Of a DNA stretch of 36,329 bases, positions 33,977 to 36,329 are shown one piece after another. Each line of letters opens with the position of its first letter. Position 1 is the stretch's first letter. This stretch comes from JABCPE02 sp963530615. GTDB lineage: Bacteria; Bacteroidota; Bacteroidia; Flavobacteriales; Weeksellaceae. Location of the stretch: NCBI GenBank assembly GCA_963530615.1, contig CAUSDX010000012.1, forward strand, positions 1 to 36,329, given 5' to 3'. The position numbers were made by a program, and so were the translations under genes. The notes beneath the pieces are model-generated. The model did no database searches, was not told the origin of the DNA, and worked only from the letters and a program-made list of their open reading frames with translations.

Positions 33977-35674
33977 TTACACTAATTTCATCAGTAGAAC
34001 ATCATTTATTTTTTCTACTTTTATGATGTTATTTTTTGTAAGATTTTTAGTGGCTTTATCCCATTTTTTACCTGATAAAGCTGATTTTTCTTTTACTACA
34101 CTAAGTTCCACTGCATCACTTTGAGCATTAAGAATATCCAAAATAACCTTTTCATCATCACTCAACTCAAAGCTTGGAGCTTTTTTCTCTGGTTTCATCT
34201 GTGGGAAGAATAACACCTCTTGGATAGATACATTATTAGTCAAGAACATAATCAATCTATCTATACCAATACCCAAACCTGCCGTTGGTGGCATTCCATA
34301 CTCTAATGCACGGAGAAAATCTTGGTCGATAAACATTGCTTCATCATCACCTTTTTCAGATAGTCTTAATTGCTCTTCAAATCTCTCTCTCTGGTCAATA
34401 GGGTCATTAAGCTCGGAGTAGGCATTGGCAATCTCTTTACCGCAAACCATGAGTTCAAATCTCTCTGTTAGGCCTTCTTTGCTTCTGTGTTTTTTCGTAA
34501 GTGGCGACATCTCTACGGGATAATCCGTGATGAAAGTTGGCTGGATAAAGTTACCCTCACATTTTTCTCCGAAGATTTCATCAATGAGTTTTCCTTTGCC
34601 CATCGTTTCATCTACTTCAATACCAATGGACTTGGCAAAGGTTCTCAACTCCTCCTCTGTTTTTCCTGTAATATCAAAACCTGTAAATTTTTTGATGGCA
34701 TCAGTCATAGATATTCTTTCGTAAGGAGCTTTGAAATCTATTTCATGCTCTCCGAAAGTTGCTTTGGTAGTTCCATTCACTGCAATAGCACAATGTTCTA
34801 AAAGCTTTTCAGTGAAATCCATCATCCAATTATAATCCTTATAAGCTACATAAATTTCCATAGCGGTGAACTCAGGGTTATGAGTCCTATCCATACCTTC
34901 ATTTCGGAAGTTTTTAGAAAACTCATATACCCCATCAAAACCACCTACAATCAATCTTTTTAAATATAATTCATTGGCAATTCTCAGATATAAAGGAATA
35001 TCCAATGCATTATGATGAGTGATGAAAGGTCTTGCGGATGCTCCCCCTGGGATAGGCTGTAAAACAGGTGTCTCTACCTCAAAATAACCAGCATCATTGA
35101 AGAACTGACGCATCGCATTGAATAATTTGGTTCTTTTCACGAAAGTTTCTTTCACATGAGGATTTACCACCAAATCTACATAACGCTGTCTGTATCTCAG
35201 CTCTGGGTCATTAAAAGCATCATGCACCACTCCATTTTCATCGGTTTTAGCGAAAGGCAATGGGCGAAGAGTCTTCGTTAAAAGAGTAAAGTTTTTTACC
35301 ATTACGGTCATCTCTCCTACTTGTGTTTTAAACAGTTCCCCCTCTATACCGATAATATCTCCAATATCTAAAAGATGTTTATACACTTCATTATAAAGGT
35401 CTTTATTATCATTAGGGCAGATTTCATCTCTATTAAAATACACCTGTACACGCCCCAAAGAATCTTGTAATTCAGCGAAAGATGCCTTTCCTTGAATCCT
35501 TCTGGAAACGAGTCTCCCAGCAAGTTTTACCTTTTTCCCTTCTTCAAAATTATTTTTGATAGACTCTGTGGTGTCTGTAATCGTATATTCTTCGGCAGGA
35601 AAAGCATTGATACCCATTTGGGTCAGTTTTTCCAATTTTTCTCTACGGATAATTTCCTGTTCTGATAATGCCAT
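33977..35674 (-). CDS. lysS: Lysyl-tRNA synthetase, class II
   Basis: This 565-residue enzyme charges tRNA-Lys. The N-terminal OB-fold anticodon-binding domain (about 40-150) contains KVKLAGRLVSRRIQGK. The class II core shows motif 1 around FFNDAGYFEVETPVLQP, motif 2 as FRNEGMDRTHNPEFTAMEIY near 256, and motif 3 as GLGIGIDRLIMFLTN near 470. The conserved core ends near residue 500. About 60 further residues (DDEKVILDILNAQSDAVE to the end) look like a small winged-helix domain; such a tail is common in Bacteroidota LysRS. It has its own promoter element and terminator. Confidence 0.97.
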   Translation of the reverse strand: MALSEQEIIRREKLEKLTQMGINAFPAEEYTITDTTESIKNNFEEGKKVKLAGRLVSRRIQGKASFAELQDSLGRVQVYFNRDEICPNDNKDLYNEVYKHLLDIGDIIGIEGELFKTQVGEMTVMVKNFTLLTKTLRPLPFAKTDENGVVHDAFNDPELRYRQRYVDLVVNPHVKETFVKRTKLFNAMRQFFNDAGYFEVETPVLQPIPGGASARPFITHHNALDIPLYLRIANELYLKRLIVGGFDGVYEFSKNFRNEGMDRTHNPEFTAMEIYVAYKDYNWMMDFTEKLLEHCAIAVNGTTKATFGEHEIDFKAPYERISMTDAIKKFTGFDITGKTEEELRTFAKSIGIEVDETMGKGKLIDEIFGEKCEGNFIQPTFITDYPVEMSPLTKKHRSKEGLTERFELMVCGKEIANAYSELNDPIDQRERFEEQLRLSEKGDDEAMFIDQDFLRALEYGMPPTAGLGIGIDRLIMFLTNNVSIQEVLFFPQMKPEKKAPSFELSDDEKVILDILNAQSDAVELSVVKEKSALSGKKWDKATKNLTKNNIIKVEKINDVLLMKLV

Positions 35675-35695
35675 ATTCTTATTTTTTTATATATG

Positions 35696-35703
35696 CAAAA
35701 ATA
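35696..35703 (-). promoter_or_regulatory. Promoter -7 element of lysS
   Basis: TATTTTTG on the minus strand matches TAnnTTTG and lies 21 bp before the ATG. No -33 TTTG at the usual spacing was found. Confidence 0.5.
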
Positions 35704-35726
35704 ATGATTTTTATTCAATAGAAAAA

Positions 35727-35767
35727 AGTGGCATTGATGATTAGAGAAGTATTACATCAATGCCACT
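35727..35767 (-). terminator. Terminator after the Sel1-repeat gene
   Basis: A 12-bp perfect stem, AGTGGCATTGAT against ATCAATGCCACT, around a 17-nt loop, followed on the minus strand by TTTTTTC. It lies about 34 bp past the stop of the Sel1-repeat gene and upstream of lysS. Confidence 0.8.
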
Positions 35768-35800
35768 GGATGTTTTTATAAAAAATCTTACTGAAATAGA

Positions 35801-36329
35801 TTATTTTTTTATCTTATTAAGAAATTCACAGGCTTCATCATTAAAGTTTTCACAGGCTTTTCGTAACCAATACACCGTTTTGCTATAAGACTTATCTACT
35901 CCTTCTCCATTATAGTAAGCAACTCCTAAATTATATTGAGCATCTACATTACCTTGCTCTGCGGATTTTTGATACCAATACACCGCTTTGCTATAAGATT
36001 GCTCTACTCCTTCTCCATTATAGTAGGCAACTCCTAAATTATTTTGAGCCACTGCATTACCTTGCTCTGCGGATTTTTGATACCAATACACCGCTTTGCT
36101 ATAAGATTGCTCTACTCCTTCTCCATTATAGTAGGCAACTCCTAAATTATTTTGAGCCTCTGCATTACCTTGCTCTGCGGATTTTTCCCACCAATACACC
36201 CCTTTGCTATGAGATTGCTCTACTCCTTCTCAATTATAGTAGGCAACTCCTAAAATATATTGAGCCACTGCATTACCTTGCTCTGCTGCTTTTTGATACC
36301 AATACACCGCTTTGCTATAAGATTGCTCT
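35801..36329 (-). pseudogene. Sel1-like repeat protein gene, partial, with a nonsense codon
   Basis: The 3' part of a gene encoding tandem 36-residue Sel1 (SLR) helical repeats, with unit AQNNLGVAYYNGEGVEQS plus YSKAVYWYQKSAEQGN. Sel1 proteins act as scaffolds for protein-protein contacts. Reading in frame from the window edge, four to five units are seen, but the unit nearest the edge has TGA (complement of 36230-36232) where the other copies have GGA for the Gly in NGEG. Translation from upstream would stop there. The rest, ending in ACENFNDEACEFLNKIKK, could only be made from an internal GTG at 36199 (132 residues). The 5' end lies outside the window, so a signal peptide cannot be judged. 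The nonsense change could also be a sequencing error. Confidence 0.75.
35870..36329. repeat. Tandem 108-bp repeats encoding Sel1 units
   Basis: The same marker ATAAGA (reading from the plus strand) recurs at 35885, 35993, 36101 and 36317, with a variant (ATGAGA) at 36209, giving an exact 108-bp period. The units at 35993-36208 are almost identical at the DNA level, and the outer units have more differences. Such homogeneity points to recent duplication or gene conversion and allows length change by recombination. Confidence 0.9.

Noticed and set aside
35870..36329. Regularly spaced repeats that might be taken for a CRISPR array
   Set aside because: The period is 108 bp, a multiple of three, and the whole unit, not just a short repeat, is conserved and encodes Sel1 motifs.

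Overview
The window looks like chromosome from a low-GC member of the Flavobacteriia (Bacteroidota), probably near the Weeksellaceae, although the genus cannot be fixed from sequence alone. The evidence is: promoters of the TAnnTTTG type; few recognisable Shine-Dalgarno sites; families typical of this group (DUF5686, DUF3109, WbqC, class II cyclic-nucleotide phosphodiesterase, lysyl-tRNA synthetase with a C-terminal extension); and a methionine synthase split into two genes.

Layout. 1-2534 (minus strand) is the end of a phage-type tail-fibre module: a cut-off gene, a long fibre-like protein, a tail-collar protein and a small conserved phage protein. It abuts the dnaK terminator. 2779-6687 (minus) holds dnaK and a long-chain acyl-CoA synthetase. 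6863-15570 (minus) is a methionine-biosynthesis operon. A clear promoter (TTTG, 19 bp, TATATTTG) leads into a SAM-I (S-box) riboswitch, followed by metX (homoserine O-acetyltransferase), a homoserine dehydrogenase with two ACT domains and no aspartokinase domain, the N-terminal and C-terminal halves of MetH, a frame-broken membrane-protein gene, and metF. Together these take aspartate semialdehyde to O-acetylhomoserine and later methylate homocysteine with folate-borne methyl groups made by MetF. The sulfur-incorporating enzyme is not here.

15620-18771 (plus) is a compact run: SprT-like protein, mannose-1-phosphate guanylyltransferase, a polytopic membrane protein and a DUF3109 cysteine-rich protein. 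18791-21231 (minus) encodes a PBP4-type D-Ala-D-Ala carboxypeptidase and an iron/cobalamin-type substrate-binding lipoprotein. At 21277 a tRNA-Arg(ACG) gene with a strong terminator is followed by the scar of a mobile element (21459-22360): an excisionase-like HTH gene, the first part of a VirE_N/primase-type gene fused out of frame to the tail of an AbiEii-type nucleotidyltransferase toxin, and upstream of the HTH gene short repeats spaced at 21, 20 and 10 bp.

22441-26199 (minus) holds mnmE and the pdhA-pdhC pair of the pyruvate dehydrogenase complex. 26523-32921 (plus) is DUF5686, prmA, wbqC-like, a class II phosphodiesterase and a subtilisin-family protease. 33076-33879 (plus) is a beta-carbonic anhydrase that carries a lipoprotein signal and a histidine-rich tether. 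33977-35674 (minus) is lysS. The window ends in a Sel1-repeat gene made of near-identical 108-bp units and interrupted by a nonsense codon.

Most of the window is ordinary housekeeping sequence. The parts most worth attention are the riboswitch operon with its kinase-less homoserine dehydrogenase and broken membrane gene, the tRNA-Arg element scar with its phased repeats, the lipidated carbonic anhydrase, and the decaying Sel1 array. I did not find a clearly new multi-gene system.
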